A program made the position numbers and the translations under genes. DNA of 64,000 nucleotides, taken from contig JBJLAO010000002.1 of the NCBI GenBank assembly GCA_045568635.1, positions 1 through 64,000 on the forward strand, written 5' to 3'. Under the pieces are notes generated by a model. That model was given only the letters and a program-made list of their open reading frames with translations. It was not told the origin of the DNA and searched no databases. Source of the stretch: MedAcidi-G1 sp000817085 (GTDB lineage: Bacteria; Actinomycetota; Acidimicrobiia; Acidimicrobiales; MedAcidi-G1). Numbering within the stretch: the stretch's first letter is position 1; every line of letters begins with the position of its first letter. This document shows, piece after piece, positions 33,061 to 40,698 of this stretch.

Positions 33061-34332
33061 TCACTCTGAGACCAATAGATTTAGTGGTTCTAGAAGATCT
33101 TCCATTATTGAACTCTTAAAAGCTTCAGCAACATCACCGTCTATTAAACGGTGGTCAGCCCCAAGAACTATTGGGAGTGTCGGCCTTGCTTCCACTTGTC
33201 CCTCTACGACAATAGGGCGTTCTTCTATTTTACCGACACCAAGAATTCCTGCCTGACCTAAAGAGATTATAGGAAGCGCCCAGCGCCCCCCTAAGGAGCC
33301 GTAGTTGGTTATTGTGAAAGTTGCGCCCTGCATTTGTTTAGCTGTGATTTTCTGGTCACGTGCGCGTTCCACAAGTTCAGATATTTTCTCAGCAAGTTCA
33401 AAAATATCGAGATCCTCGGCTTCGTTGATTACTGGGACTAAAAGTCCGGAATCTGAAGCGACCGCTATACCTAAATTGACAAAAGAAGGGATTACTACCT
33501 TCTCGGCTGGATTGCCGAGCACATGACCGTTCAGCATCGGATATTTTTTCAGAGCTCTTACAGTTGCCGCTGCAACGACTGATAGAGGCGTAATTTTTGA
33601 TGCACCTTTGTGGGTGACTTTCTTTAAACGATTTCTAAAATCAATTAGCAAAGACGCATCAACTTCATCTAATGAGTGGATATGTGGTATTTCAGACCAA
33701 GCAGCAGACATGTTTTTAGCTATTACGCCCCGAACGCCTTTAATTTTGTGTTCGCCAGGTTCCATGTAACCAAGGTGGGAATGTTCCTGTCCATGTAACA
33801 AGTTTTCTTCCTCGGTTTTTATGTATGGGCTATGAGTTGCCTCGTTGTCCTCTTTTGCCGCTGAGGTGACATCCTCATTGGTTATTCGCCCAGATGGCCC
33901 TGTTCCAGAAATTGATGAGATGTCTACCGATAGCTCTCGAGCTAGTTTTCTTGTTGCGGGAGATGCCTTTACCTTTGGAACAACTGAAATAGAGTTACTT
34001 TTCTCTTCAAAGGAGACATTTGGTTTTTCTATTTCAATTTCTTTAATTTCGACATTTTTCTCCTCGGTAGAGGGCAGTTGATCGGAAGTAGTACCTTCTT
34101 CTTCGATTCGGATTAGAACATCTCCAACTTTTATTCTTTCACCTTCCTGTCCGCTTAGTTTCACGACTGTACCGGCAACCGGAGAAGGCAGCTCAGAGCT
34201 CGCTTTATCTGTTAAGACTTCCAGAAGAGCCTGATCTCGCTCTACCACATCCCCAGGTGATACATACCATGAGACTATTTCAGCATCTTCTAGGCCTTCG
34301 CCTATATCAGGCAACCGAAATTCAAAAGCCAT
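33061..34332 (-). CDS. 2-oxoacid dehydrogenase E2 (dihydrolipoamide acyltransferase)
   Basis: A 423-residue E2 core protein. The lipoyl domain (residues 1-78) carries the lipoylated Lys43 in VLTDKASSELPSP. A flexible linker leads to the peripheral subunit-binding domain (SPATRKLARELSVDISSISGTGPSGRITNEDV, about 122-155). The catalytic domain from about 190 has IPHIHSLDEVDAS, ITNYGSLGGRWALPII and the active-site ADHRLIDGDVAEAF (HxxxDG). One lipoyl domain, as in branched-chain or simple pyruvate complexes. LTDKA instead of the usual ETDKA is common in branched-chain E2. It begins two bases after the E1 beta stop. Confidence 0.9.
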   Translation of the reverse strand: MAFEFRLPDIGEGLEDAEIVSWYVSPGDVVERDQALLEVLTDKASSELPSPVAGTVVKLSGQEGERIKVGDVLIRIEEEGTTSDQLPSTEEKNVEIKEIEIEKPNVSFEEKSNSISVVPKVKASPATRKLARELSVDISSISGTGPSGRITNEDVTSAAKEDNEATHSPYIKTEEENLLHGQEHSHLGYMEPGEHKIKGVRGVIAKNMSAAWSEIPHIHSLDEVDASLLIDFRNRLKKVTHKGASKITPLSVVAAATVRALKKYPMLNGHVLGNPAEKVVIPSFVNLGIAVASDSGLLVPVINEAEDLDIFELAEKISELVERARDQKITAKQMQGATFTITNYGSLGGRWALPIISLGQAGILGVGKIEERPIVVEGQVEARPTLPIVLGADHRLIDGDVAEAFKSSIMEDLLEPLNLLVSE

Positions 34333-34334
34333 GT

Positions 34335-35327
34335 TTAGTTTATTTCCATTGTCTTTAAAACAGCGGACCGTATTCGCACTTCATCTGGAACATATAAATT
34401 TTCTAGCATCCCTACCGGGTAGGGGACATCGAAACCGGAAACTCTTGCTACGGGTGCTTCTAAAGACCAAAAGCATTCGTCGTTGATTGTGGCGATAATT
34501 TCAGATGCAAAACCTCCAGTTTCTGGTGCCTCCTGAACTACAACTGCACGACCACAGTGGGTAACGATTTGAGTTAACGCTTCAACATCTAGCGGAACTA
34601 TGCTTCTAAGATCCAAGACGGCAGCAGAGATCCCTTCTTCTTCGAGAGATTCAGCTACACGTCGCGATAGTTCAACCTGATAACTCCAAGAAATTATTAC
34701 TACATCATTACCTTTTTTTACCAAATTGGCTTGACCAATAGGAACAATGTGTTCTTCATCCGGAACTAAACCACGAATGCCGCGATATCCACGTAGTGGC
34801 TCAAGAAAAAGCACAGGATCAGGGTCTCGTATCGCCGAAGTGAGTAACCCTTTCGCATCTGATGCTGTAGCAGGCAAGACAATTTTTAGTCCTGGAATAT
34901 TAGCAAACTGAGCTTCTAGCGAATCAGAGTGCAATTCAGGAGTTCTAACTCCACCTCCAAAAGGCGCTCGTATTGTTATTTGGGGTTCGAAACGGCTTTG
35001 GGTTCTGTAGCGAAGTCTTGCTATTTGTCCTGCAATTTGATGCATGGCCTGATATGAAAAACCTAGAAATTGTATTTCTGCGATTGGAACTAATCCAGCC
35101 ATTGCTAAACCTACAGCAGAACCGGCAATAGCTGCCTCAGAGATTGGCGTGTCAACAACTCTATTTTCACCGAATTTTTCAATCAGTCCTTCGGTAGCTC
35201 TGAAGACACCTCCGTTTCTGCCAACATCTTCCCCTAAAAGAACAATTCGTTGATCACGTTCCATTTCGCTATGCAATGTCTCATTAATAGCTTCCAACAT
35301 GGACAGTTCAGATTCTTTGTTACTCAT
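34335..35327 (-). CDS. 2-oxoacid dehydrogenase E1 component, beta subunit
   Basis: A 330-residue transketolase-like E1 beta: MSNKESELSMLEAINETLHSEM, VVLLGEDVGRNGGVFRATEGL, FGENRVVDTPISEAAIAGSAVGLAMAGLVPIAEIQFLGF, FEPQITIRAPFGGGVRTPELHSDSLEAQFANIPGLKIVLPATASDAKGLL, and C-terminal VVVQEAPETGGFASEI and VSGFDVPYPVGMLENLYVPD. With the alpha subunit it decarboxylates a 2-oxoacid on TPP. R-A-P-F-G-G-G and the SDS-E-A segment are like branched-chain E1. Its ATG overlaps the last 8 bases of the alpha gene. Confidence 0.92.
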   Translation of the reverse strand: MSNKESELSMLEAINETLHSEMERDQRIVLLGEDVGRNGGVFRATEGLIEKFGENRVVDTPISEAAIAGSAVGLAMAGLVPIAEIQFLGFSYQAMHQIAGQIARLRYRTQSRFEPQITIRAPFGGGVRTPELHSDSLEAQFANIPGLKIVLPATASDAKGLLTSAIRDPDPVLFLEPLRGYRGIRGLVPDEEHIVPIGQANLVKKGNDVVIISWSYQVELSRRVAESLEEEGISAAVLDLRSIVPLDVEALTQIVTHCGRAVVVQEAPETGGFASEIIATINDECFWSLEAPVARVSGFDVPYPVGMLENLYVPDEVRIRSAVLKTMEIN

Positions 35328-36324
35328 TTAGTTCCCCTGCTGAATTTGTAAGGAAGGATCTTTGGCGAGATTGTCGTGAAGTGTCTGAAGTAAAACAGTG
35401 GTCCATTAAAGAATTTACCGAAAGAGGAGTATTTTTAGCTTTTTCAAAAGCATCATCTATTCGCTCGAGTGCGACAGTCTCTACTTCTTCTTGCTTAGAA
35501 TCGCTCCAAAGGCCCCTGTCTTTCATTTCTTTGGTAAGTGTATGAACAGGGTCGTTCTTCTGGGCAGCTGACAAGTCATCTGAAGGAACATACCTAGTCG
35601 GATCATCGGCTGTCGTGTGTGCACCTAATCTGTAGACAGTAGCCTCTATCAGAGTTGGACCTTTTCCACTTGTTGCTCTAATGCGAGCATCAGATACAGC
35701 CTCGTAGACACTTGATGGATCATTACCATCAACTGTTATTCCAGGAATGCCAAAAGCTTCAGCTTTTGATGCAAAGCTATCAGCTGCTGTTTGCATGTGT
35801 GTTGGTGTAGAAATGGCCCATTGGTTATTAATGCAGAGAAAAATTACTGGCACTTTCAACACTCCTGCAAGGTTTCCTGCCTCGTAAAAATCACCTTCTG
35901 AGCTTGCTCCGTCACCAAAAAAAACTAATACTACTCCGTCCTCATCCTTCAGGCGCATGCCCCATGCAAGTCCGACGGCGTGCGGTATTGAGGCGCCGAG
36001 TGAAATTTGCGAAGGTGTAACTTTTATTGGGTCAGGAATGTGTCCACCAGCGGGGTGCCCGAGGTTGTAGAGCATAAAAGTATCCAAGACTTCAGGACCA
36101 TACTTTCTTAACCCCAGTGGTTCACGATACTGCGGTAAGACCCAGTCACTTTCAGTTTCAAGTGCATGAACTGCTCCAACGACGGCTCCTTCATGTCCGT
36201 CGATCGGAGCAATTGTTCCCACTTGCCCCTGTCGTTGCAAGTTCCAAAGTCTTCCCGCTTGAGTCCTTGCTACAACCATGTCTTCGAGAATCATCTGCAA
36301 TTGCTTGTCATTGGGTTTAGGCAT
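35320..36324 (-). CDS. 2-oxoacid dehydrogenase E1 component, alpha subunit
   Basis: The alpha subunit binds TPP through GDGASSEGDFYEAGNLAGVLKVPVIFLCINNQWA (GDG...NN). Other signatures are QGQVGTIAPIDGHEGAVVGAVHAL, WVLPQYREPLGL, GAHTTADDPTRY (substrate pocket) and the preceding TLIEATVYRLG. DPTRYV is common to branched-chain and pyruvate E1. An upstream start at 36363 would add 13 residues without similarity; the ATG chosen here follows GGAGG, only three bases apart. First gene of the operon alpha-beta-E2-E3; the substrate is probably pyruvate or branched-chain 2-oxoacids. Confidence 0.9.
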   Translation of the reverse strand: MPKPNDKQLQMILEDMVVARTQAGRLWNLQRQGQVGTIAPIDGHEGAVVGAVHALETESDWVLPQYREPLGLRKYGPEVLDTFMLYNLGHPAGGHIPDPIKVTPSQISLGASIPHAVGLAWGMRLKDEDGVVLVFFGDGASSEGDFYEAGNLAGVLKVPVIFLCINNQWAISTPTHMQTAADSFASKAEAFGIPGITVDGNDPSSVYEAVSDARIRATSGKGPTLIEATVYRLGAHTTADDPTRYVPSDDLSAAQKNDPVHTLTKEMKDRGLWSDSKQEEVETVALERIDDAFEKAKNTPLSVNSLMDHCFTSDTSRQSRQRSFLTNSAGELNE

Positions 36325-36490
36325 GATCCTCCAAAAGTATTTACAACTGAACATTACCCGCATGTGCTGTTTTTGCCATTGCCGGTCTCAATCGAATTAG
36401 AACGTGTCAGAAGTCACGAAAATAGACGGCATGAAAGAGAAAAAAAATTAAATAAAACAGTAATGTAAATACCAGTGACAACTTAATACT

Positions 36491-36520
36491 CGGTTAGATT
36501 TGCCCCCCTTATCTAAGCCG
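36491..36520. promoter_or_regulatory. Inverted repeat near the dehydrogenase operon promoter
   Basis: CGGTTAGAT and ATCTAAGCCG pair (one bulge) around an 11-base C-rich loop. It lies about 170 bases before the E1 alpha start and 94 before the PPOX gene, so it may be an operator or a second hairpin of the neighbouring terminator-like element. Confidence 0.3.
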
Positions 36521-36526
36521 AAAGAA

Positions 36527-36553
36527 CGTACGCCCCACGATGTGGGGCGTACG
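36527..36553. terminator. Strong hairpin between divergent genes
   Basis: A perfect 12-bp stem, CGTACGCCCCAC / GTGGGGCGTACG, with a three-base loop. It is followed by only short T-runs. Because the flanking genes diverge, a normal terminator role is odd; it may be a 5' leader element of the PPOX gene. Confidence 0.6.
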
Positions 36554-36613
36554 CTATTTACGGTGATTTTTTTTCTTATTAGGATCATCTAAGGTATAAA
36601 AAGTGAGGATGAA

Positions 36614-37081
36614 ATGAGTGTCAACCGTCGAGAGTTAATTCAAATGACAGACGATGAAATGCATGCTTTCATTGAAGAACAAAAGAGCCTTCAAGTGTCT
36701 TGTATTGGTGCGGATGGCTGGCCGCATCTGACCACGCTGTGGTTCGCGGTAGTTGATCAAAAGATTGTTTTTGAAACCTATACGCGCTCTCAGAAAATAT
36801 TAAATTTACGGAGAAATCCAAATATCACGCTTCTTTTAGAGGATGGTATTGTTTATGAAAAATTACGCGGAGTGATGATAAAGGGAATGGCAAGACTTGA
36901 GAGTAAGCCAGAAAATGTTGAAAAGTATGCGAAAGCTGTGATGCTTAGAAATCAACCAGAACTTGGGGAAGAGATTCTTTCAGAAGCAGCTAAACAGATG
37001 TCTCTCAAACGGACTGCAGTGATTATTGAACCTCACGAAATGATTTCTTGGGATCACACGAAACTAGCTGGTGGTTACTGA
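36614..37081 (+). CDS. PPOX-class (split beta-barrel) flavin or F420 oxidoreductase
   Basis: A 155-residue pyridoxamine-phosphate-oxidase-like protein: FIEEQKSLQVSCIGADGWPHLTTLWFAVVDQKIVFETYTRSQKILNLRRNPNITLLLEDG. This barrel and the T-x-S-x-K-x-x-N-L-x-x-N-P motif belong to the FMN/F420-binding group. Actinobacterial forms use F420 to reduce small molecules or bind haem products; which is true here is not readable. ATG follows GAGGATGAA. Divergent from the dehydrogenase operon. Confidence 0.8.
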   Translation: MSVNRRELIQMTDDEMHAFIEEQKSLQVSCIGADGWPHLTTLWFAVVDQKIVFETYTRSQKILNLRRNPNITLLLEDGIVYEKLRGVMIKGMARLESKPENVEKYAKAVMLRNQPELGEEILSEAAKQMSLKRTAVIIEPHEMISWDHTKLAGGY

Positions 37082-37118
37082 AATTTGCGGATCTTGAAAC
37101 TTACCCTAACATGGCTTT

Positions 37119-37853
37119 GTGGAAAATATTTTTCTCCCGAAGGAAGCCGTGGGACAACTCTTTGATCTCCAAGGTGAAGACGCTCTTTTAGGTCAACTTC
37201 AACACCAAATTAAAACCTTGCCAGAACGTGAAAAACTCATGTCGCTGAATCAAATCAGGAACGAAGTAGAAGGTCTTATTGACGTTCGAAAAAATGAAGG
37301 TCTAGAGCAAGTAAAAAAAGAAAAAAGACTGGAACTAGAACTCTCTTCTATCGAAACTAGTTTGACAGAAGCAGATGAGAAGTTGTACAGCGGGGTAATA
37401 ACAACCGAAAAAGAAGTAAAAAGTCTTCAAGGGGAAATATTGCACTTAAAAGAGAGGCAGGACGTACTGGAGTCTGATTTACTTGAAACCTTGAGTCTTC
37501 TTGAAGAAATAAATTCCAATATTGATAAGTGTAATTCAGAGCTTGAAATCCAAAATGATGAAATTCAAACTGTTGAAAGTGCTTTAAATGTTGTTGAAAA
37601 TGAACTGACTCAGAAAGTAGCGGAAGCAAAAAGTCGACGCGAGGGGATTGTGAAAATTTTAAAAGAAGAGATTCTGACATGTTATGAAACTCACCGCGAA
37701 CAGTTCCCTTCAAATGCTGTTGTCCGCTTTGATGGACCGAATTGCAATGGTTGCTATTTAACAATGTCAGCTATGGAGACCGATCGCATTAAAGGACTTG
37801 AAGTTGGGGCTCTAACTGAATGTTCAGAATGCGGACGATTAGTAGTTCGTTAA
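37119..37853 (+). CDS. Coiled-coil zinc-ribbon protein (CT398/DUF164 type)
   Basis: A 244-residue protein made of a long coiled coil (about residues 20-185, heptads rich in L, E, K and Q) and a C-terminal four-Cys zinc ribbon: CNGCYLTMSAMETDRIK ... LTECSECGRLVV. Such proteins (zf-RING_7, PF02591 type) are conserved in actinobacteria, often near RNase H and histidine phosphatase genes, and were proposed to act as scaffolds in secretion or nucleic-acid processes. GTG start. The next gene begins at the base after its stop codon, so the three genes to 38902 form one operon. Confidence 0.8.
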   Translation: MENIFLPKEAVGQLFDLQGEDALLGQLQHQIKTLPEREKLMSLNQIRNEVEGLIDVRKNEGLEQVKKEKRLELELSSIETSLTEADEKLYSGVITTEKEVKSLQGEILHLKERQDVLESDLLETLSLLEEINSNIDKCNSELEIQNDEIQTVESALNVVENELTQKVAEAKSRREGIVKILKEEILTCYETHREQFPSNAVVRFDGPNCNGCYLTMSAMETDRIKGLEVGALTECSECGRLVVR

Positions 37854-38342
37854 ATGTTCTTATGGTTCTGCATATCTTCGATAGTAGGCATCGCTCTAAT
37901 TTTTCGAAGCCCTTTTCTTGATTACAGGTTACTAGCGGTTGGATCAGCGCTGCCTTTGCTCGAAACGCTTGCTGGCTTCCAGTGGATATTTCACAGCTTA
38001 TTTTTTGGAGTGTTTGTATTGATGTTAGTAATGTTGTTAGGAAAAGGTAAACGCAACATTCAGAAGAAGTTGTTACCGATTCCCATCGGCCTGTTGACAC
38101 ACTTGATATTAGATGGGACTTGGACTCAAAAAGAGATTTTTTGGTGGCCTATTACTGGGAGAGATTTAGTGGGAGGTGAAGTTGATCGCTTAGAATTTTC
38201 TCTTCTACCTACAGGAATAATCCTTGAAATACTAGGAGTCGCTTTCGCTGTTTACGGGTTCAAAAAATTCAGACTGAGAGAACAGGCAAATAGGTCGGCT
38301 TTCATTAAGAAGGGGCACTTACTTGCTTTGGAGGGTAATTGA
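37854..38342 (+). CDS. Predicted membrane protein, possibly metal-dependent (YdjM-like)
   Basis: A 162-residue protein with four membrane helices (about 1-18, 23-45, 48-64, 120-138). LLTHLILDGTWTQKEIFWWPITG near residue 80-102 recalls the H-x(n)-T-H-L-x-x-D motif of YdjM-type membrane-bound metal-dependent hydrolases, including a first His in the preceding helix (WIFHSLFF). Activity is unproven. Start immediately after the zinc-ribbon gene; its TGA overlaps the ATG of the phosphatase gene. Confidence 0.6.
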   Translation: MFLWFCISSIVGIALIFRSPFLDYRLLAVGSALPLLETLAGFQWIFHSLFFGVFVLMLVMLLGKGKRNIQKKLLPIPIGLLTHLILDGTWTQKEIFWWPITGRDLVGGEVDRLEFSLLPTGIILEILGVAFAVYGFKKFRLREQANRSAFIKKGHLLALEGN

Positions 38343-38902
38343 TGTTGTATGTAGTACGCCACGGAAGAACTGAGGTTAATGCAGCAGGTAAATTATTGGG
38401 GCGAGGTGATCCGGAACTTGATGAAACCGGTAGGACTCAAGCACTAGATTTAGCGAATCGCTTAGGGAAAGTTGATTTGGTTATCTCCAGCCCCCTTAAA
38501 CGAACCATGGAAACTGCAAGTTATATAAGCGACACAGTGGAAACCGACCCAAGGTGGTTAGAGCTTGATTATGGGAAACTAGAGGGATATTCAATAGAAA
38601 GTATCGACAGTGAAGTTTGGAAGAAATGGCGATCGGATATTCACTGGGCCCCAGATGAAGGTGAATCTTTAGCAGCTTTAGGTGTCAGAGTAACAGAGGC
38701 CTGTAAAGATGTTGCCAAAATTTCCCAAGACAGAGAGGTAGTGGTAGTTACCCATGTTTCCCCAATTAAAGCAGTTTTAGCCTGGGTGTTGGGTCTCGAT
38801 GCTGGAGTTGCTTGGAAGTGTCATGTTTCCCCTGGGTCCTCTATGGCTATACAAGTAGGCAATTTTGGACCTGTTCTTCATAATTTCAACTTGACCCAAT
38901 GA
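38342..38902 (+). CDS. Histidine phosphatase family protein (phosphoglycerate mutase-like)
   Basis: A 186-residue enzyme: LYVVRHGRTEVNAAGKLLGRGDPELDETGRTQALDLANRL contains the catalytic RHG and the phosphate pocket, VISSPLKRTMETA the second Arg, LDYGKLEGYS the catalytic Glu region and VVVVTHVSPIKAVLAWVLG the second His. Members hydrolyse phosphoserine, sugar phosphates or alpha-ribazole phosphate; the substrate is not readable. In actinobacteria this type sits next to the zinc-ribbon protein found here upstream. ATG overlaps the preceding TGA. Confidence 0.85.
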   Translation: MLYVVRHGRTEVNAAGKLLGRGDPELDETGRTQALDLANRLGKVDLVISSPLKRTMETASYISDTVETDPRWLELDYGKLEGYSIESIDSEVWKKWRSDIHWAPDEGESLAALGVRVTEACKDVAKISQDREVVVVTHVSPIKAVLAWVLGLDAGVAWKCHVSPGSSMAIQVGNFGPVLHNFNLTQ

Positions 38903-38978
38903 GTACTTGGTGACAACTATCACGTTTATTTGTCGACGAGAAATAGTCCTAATGGAAACATTGAGCTAACATGTAAAC

Positions 38979-39185
38979 ATGAGAAGATACGCTGCAGTAA
39001 TTATTTCAATAACTTTGGCTTTGGCCGCTACTGGTTTAGTGTCAGGTATTGATTCTGCTACAACTGCACCAGAAAGTGCCCCTTCAGTTAATGCTCAAGA
39101 ATGGTCACCATCTGTTGAAAATGTAGTAACAAGATTGGTTCAAAACGGGATGTCTAACTCAGGTGAGTGCCCAACTTCAGCTTGA
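38979..39185 (+). CDS. Small secreted protein
   Basis: A 68-residue product with a signal peptide (MRRYAAVIISITLALAATGLVSG) and a short polar mature part ending NSGECPTSA with one Cys. No family was recognised. A conserved-looking helix, ENVVTRLVQNGMSN, may be the functional part. No clear ribosome site, so expression is uncertain. Confidence 0.5.
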   Translation: MRRYAAVIISITLALAATGLVSGIDSATTAPESAPSVNAQEWSPSVENVVTRLVQNGMSNSGECPTSA

Positions 39186-39220
39186 ACATAACTTGTTCAT
39201 CACTAATCTCTAAATTGTAA

Positions 39221-40030
39221 ATGATCAAAAAAGACGTATATACCCACGGTCATCAACCCGCAGCGGTTAATCAACATGCCAAGAGAACGGCGGAAAGCTG
39301 TGCTCAATTCATTCGTCCGATGATTTTACCGAATTCTGAAATGTTGGATGTTGGATGTGGGCCAGGTTCTATTACCGTTGGTCTCGCTGAATGGGCTACT
39401 GACGGGCATGTAACAGGCATAGATGTCGGTGAGGAAATTCTTCAGATAGCTCAAGAAACAATAGATGAAGCCGGGCGTTCAAATATTTCGCTGGAACAGG
39501 CATCGGTTTATGAACTTCCCTATGCCGATAGCTCATTTGACTTGACATACGCTAATCAAGTTTTGCAGCATTTAGCAGATCCTGTGGTAGCTATACAAGA
39601 AATGGTGAGAGTCACTCGACCGGGTGGGTATGTGGCAGTGCGAGACTCGGATTATTACACGATGTCGTGCAGCCCAGAATCGGAGATGATTAACGAATGG
39701 AGACGTATTTACCGCCTAGTTGCTCGACACAACGGGGCTGAACCAGATGCAGGAAGATATCTTTTGACTTGGTTCCATCAGGCTGGGTTAGGTGAAGTCA
39801 AGTGTTCCGCAACGGCTTCTGTTTACGCAACGAAAGAAGAGCGAGAAAATTGGGGTCTGTCATGGGCAGACCGCTGCCTAAACACCAGTTTTGCAACTCA
39901 GGCAGTGGATTATGGTTACGCAACTTGGGAGGAATTAGAAACGATATCGGAGGGATGGCGCTATTGGTCAGCCCACCCAGACGGCTATTTCCAGTTCATC
40001 AGCGGCGAAGCAATCGCTGAGGTCCAATAA
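39221..40030 (+). CDS. Class I SAM-dependent methyltransferase
   Basis: A 269-residue protein with motif I MLDVGCGPGS (residues 41-50), acidic motif II GIDVGEEILQ, motif III region QASVYELPYADSSFDLTYANQVLQHL and post-motif RVTRPGGYVAVRDSD. This is the UbiE/ubiquinone-menaquinone and small-molecule group; VQHLADPVVAIQEMVRV is typical. The C-terminal third (from about 180) is helical and may hold the substrate. The substrate is unknown. Only 35 bases separate it from the small secreted protein gene. Confidence 0.85.
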   Translation: MIKKDVYTHGHQPAAVNQHAKRTAESCAQFIRPMILPNSEMLDVGCGPGSITVGLAEWATDGHVTGIDVGEEILQIAQETIDEAGRSNISLEQASVYELPYADSSFDLTYANQVLQHLADPVVAIQEMVRVTRPGGYVAVRDSDYYTMSCSPESEMINEWRRIYRLVARHNGAEPDAGRYLLTWFHQAGLGEVKCSATASVYATKEERENWGLSWADRCLNTSFATQAVDYGYATWEELETISEGWRYWSAHPDGYFQFISGEAIAEVQ

Positions 40031-40059
40031 GTCTTATACAGCTAGATGACCAGAAAAGC

Positions 40060-40155
40060 TTAGCTTCCCTCTTTCCAGCAGGTGCAACCGCAGTTCACTT
40101 CTTCTGTGCATTGACAGTCAGATCCGCATGTGCAATCAGAATTTAAATTTTCCAT
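40060..40155 (-). CDS. Cys-rich metallothionein-like miniprotein
   Basis: A 31-residue frame, too short for usual gene callers. Its sequence, MENLNSDCTCGSDCQCTEEV and then NCGCTCWKEGS, has seven Cys arranged C-x-C-x3-C-x-C-x5-C-x-C-x-C, the clustered CxC pattern of small metallothioneins. Such proteins buffer Zn, Cu or Cd. It lies 46 bases after the 3' end of rnpB on the same strand and may be read from the same transcript. An AAGGA lies 18 bases before the ATG, further away than usual. Identification rests on the pattern only. Confidence 0.55.
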   Translation of the reverse strand: MENLNSDCTCGSDCQCTEEVNCGCTCWKEGS

Positions 40156-40201
40156 ACTTAATTATTTCACAGTTCCTTCTTAAAGGCAATCAAATTCAAA
40201 T

Positions 40202-40548
40202 GGTGAGCCGACCTGTAGGCGGGGTTCTGTCCACCAGATCTTTACAGATCCGGTTGTGTGATCATCCATCTATGCAGTCCACCTGGGAGTCTCTTCGGAC
40301 GAGCCGCCCTCTCCCTTCTTGACCTTGCTCCGAATGGGGTTTACCTAGCCGAACAAGTCACCTTGATCGCTGGTGCGCTCTTACCGCACCGTTTCATCCT
40401 TGCCTGTTTTCTATATAGAATCATCGGCGGTCTATTTTCTGTGGCACTTTCCTTCAGGTCACCCTGACTGGCTGTTAGCCAGCATTCTGCTCTTTGGAGC
40501 CCCGACCTTCCTCGATGCTAGGCACCGCGATCACCCAGTCGGCTCACC
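40202..40548 (-). ncRNA. rnpB: RNase P RNA (type A)
   Basis: Read on the minus strand the ends pair as helix P1 (GGTGAGCCGAC / GTCGGCTCACC). Conserved core pieces are present in order: GGTGATCGCGGTGCC, GAGGAAGGTCGGGGCTCC, CAGGGTGACCTGAAGGAAAG, GTGCCACAGAAAATAGACCGCC, GGTAAGAGCGCACCAG, GGTAAACCCC, AGATGGATGATCACAC and ACAGAACCCCGCCTACAGG. These are the landmarks of bacterial type A RNase P RNA, including the J3/4 and P4 elements. It forms the catalytic part of the enzyme that matures tRNA 5' ends. Small open frames that cross it are chance. Confidence 0.95.
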
Positions 40549-40698
40549 AATCCATAGTCTGTCTTAATAAATAGGTAATAAACAACAAAAATATATTCTT
40601 CTTTATAGTTATTTAATTTTTTTTCACTTGTGATTAAGCAAGGAATAGAATTTATAAATATAAAACCCAGAAAACTATAGATCTACAATAGAGGAACG

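Noticed and set aside
40128..40567. Several short plus-strand frames
   Set aside because: They lie over the RNase P RNA and its structure; no ribosome sites or conserved protein features.
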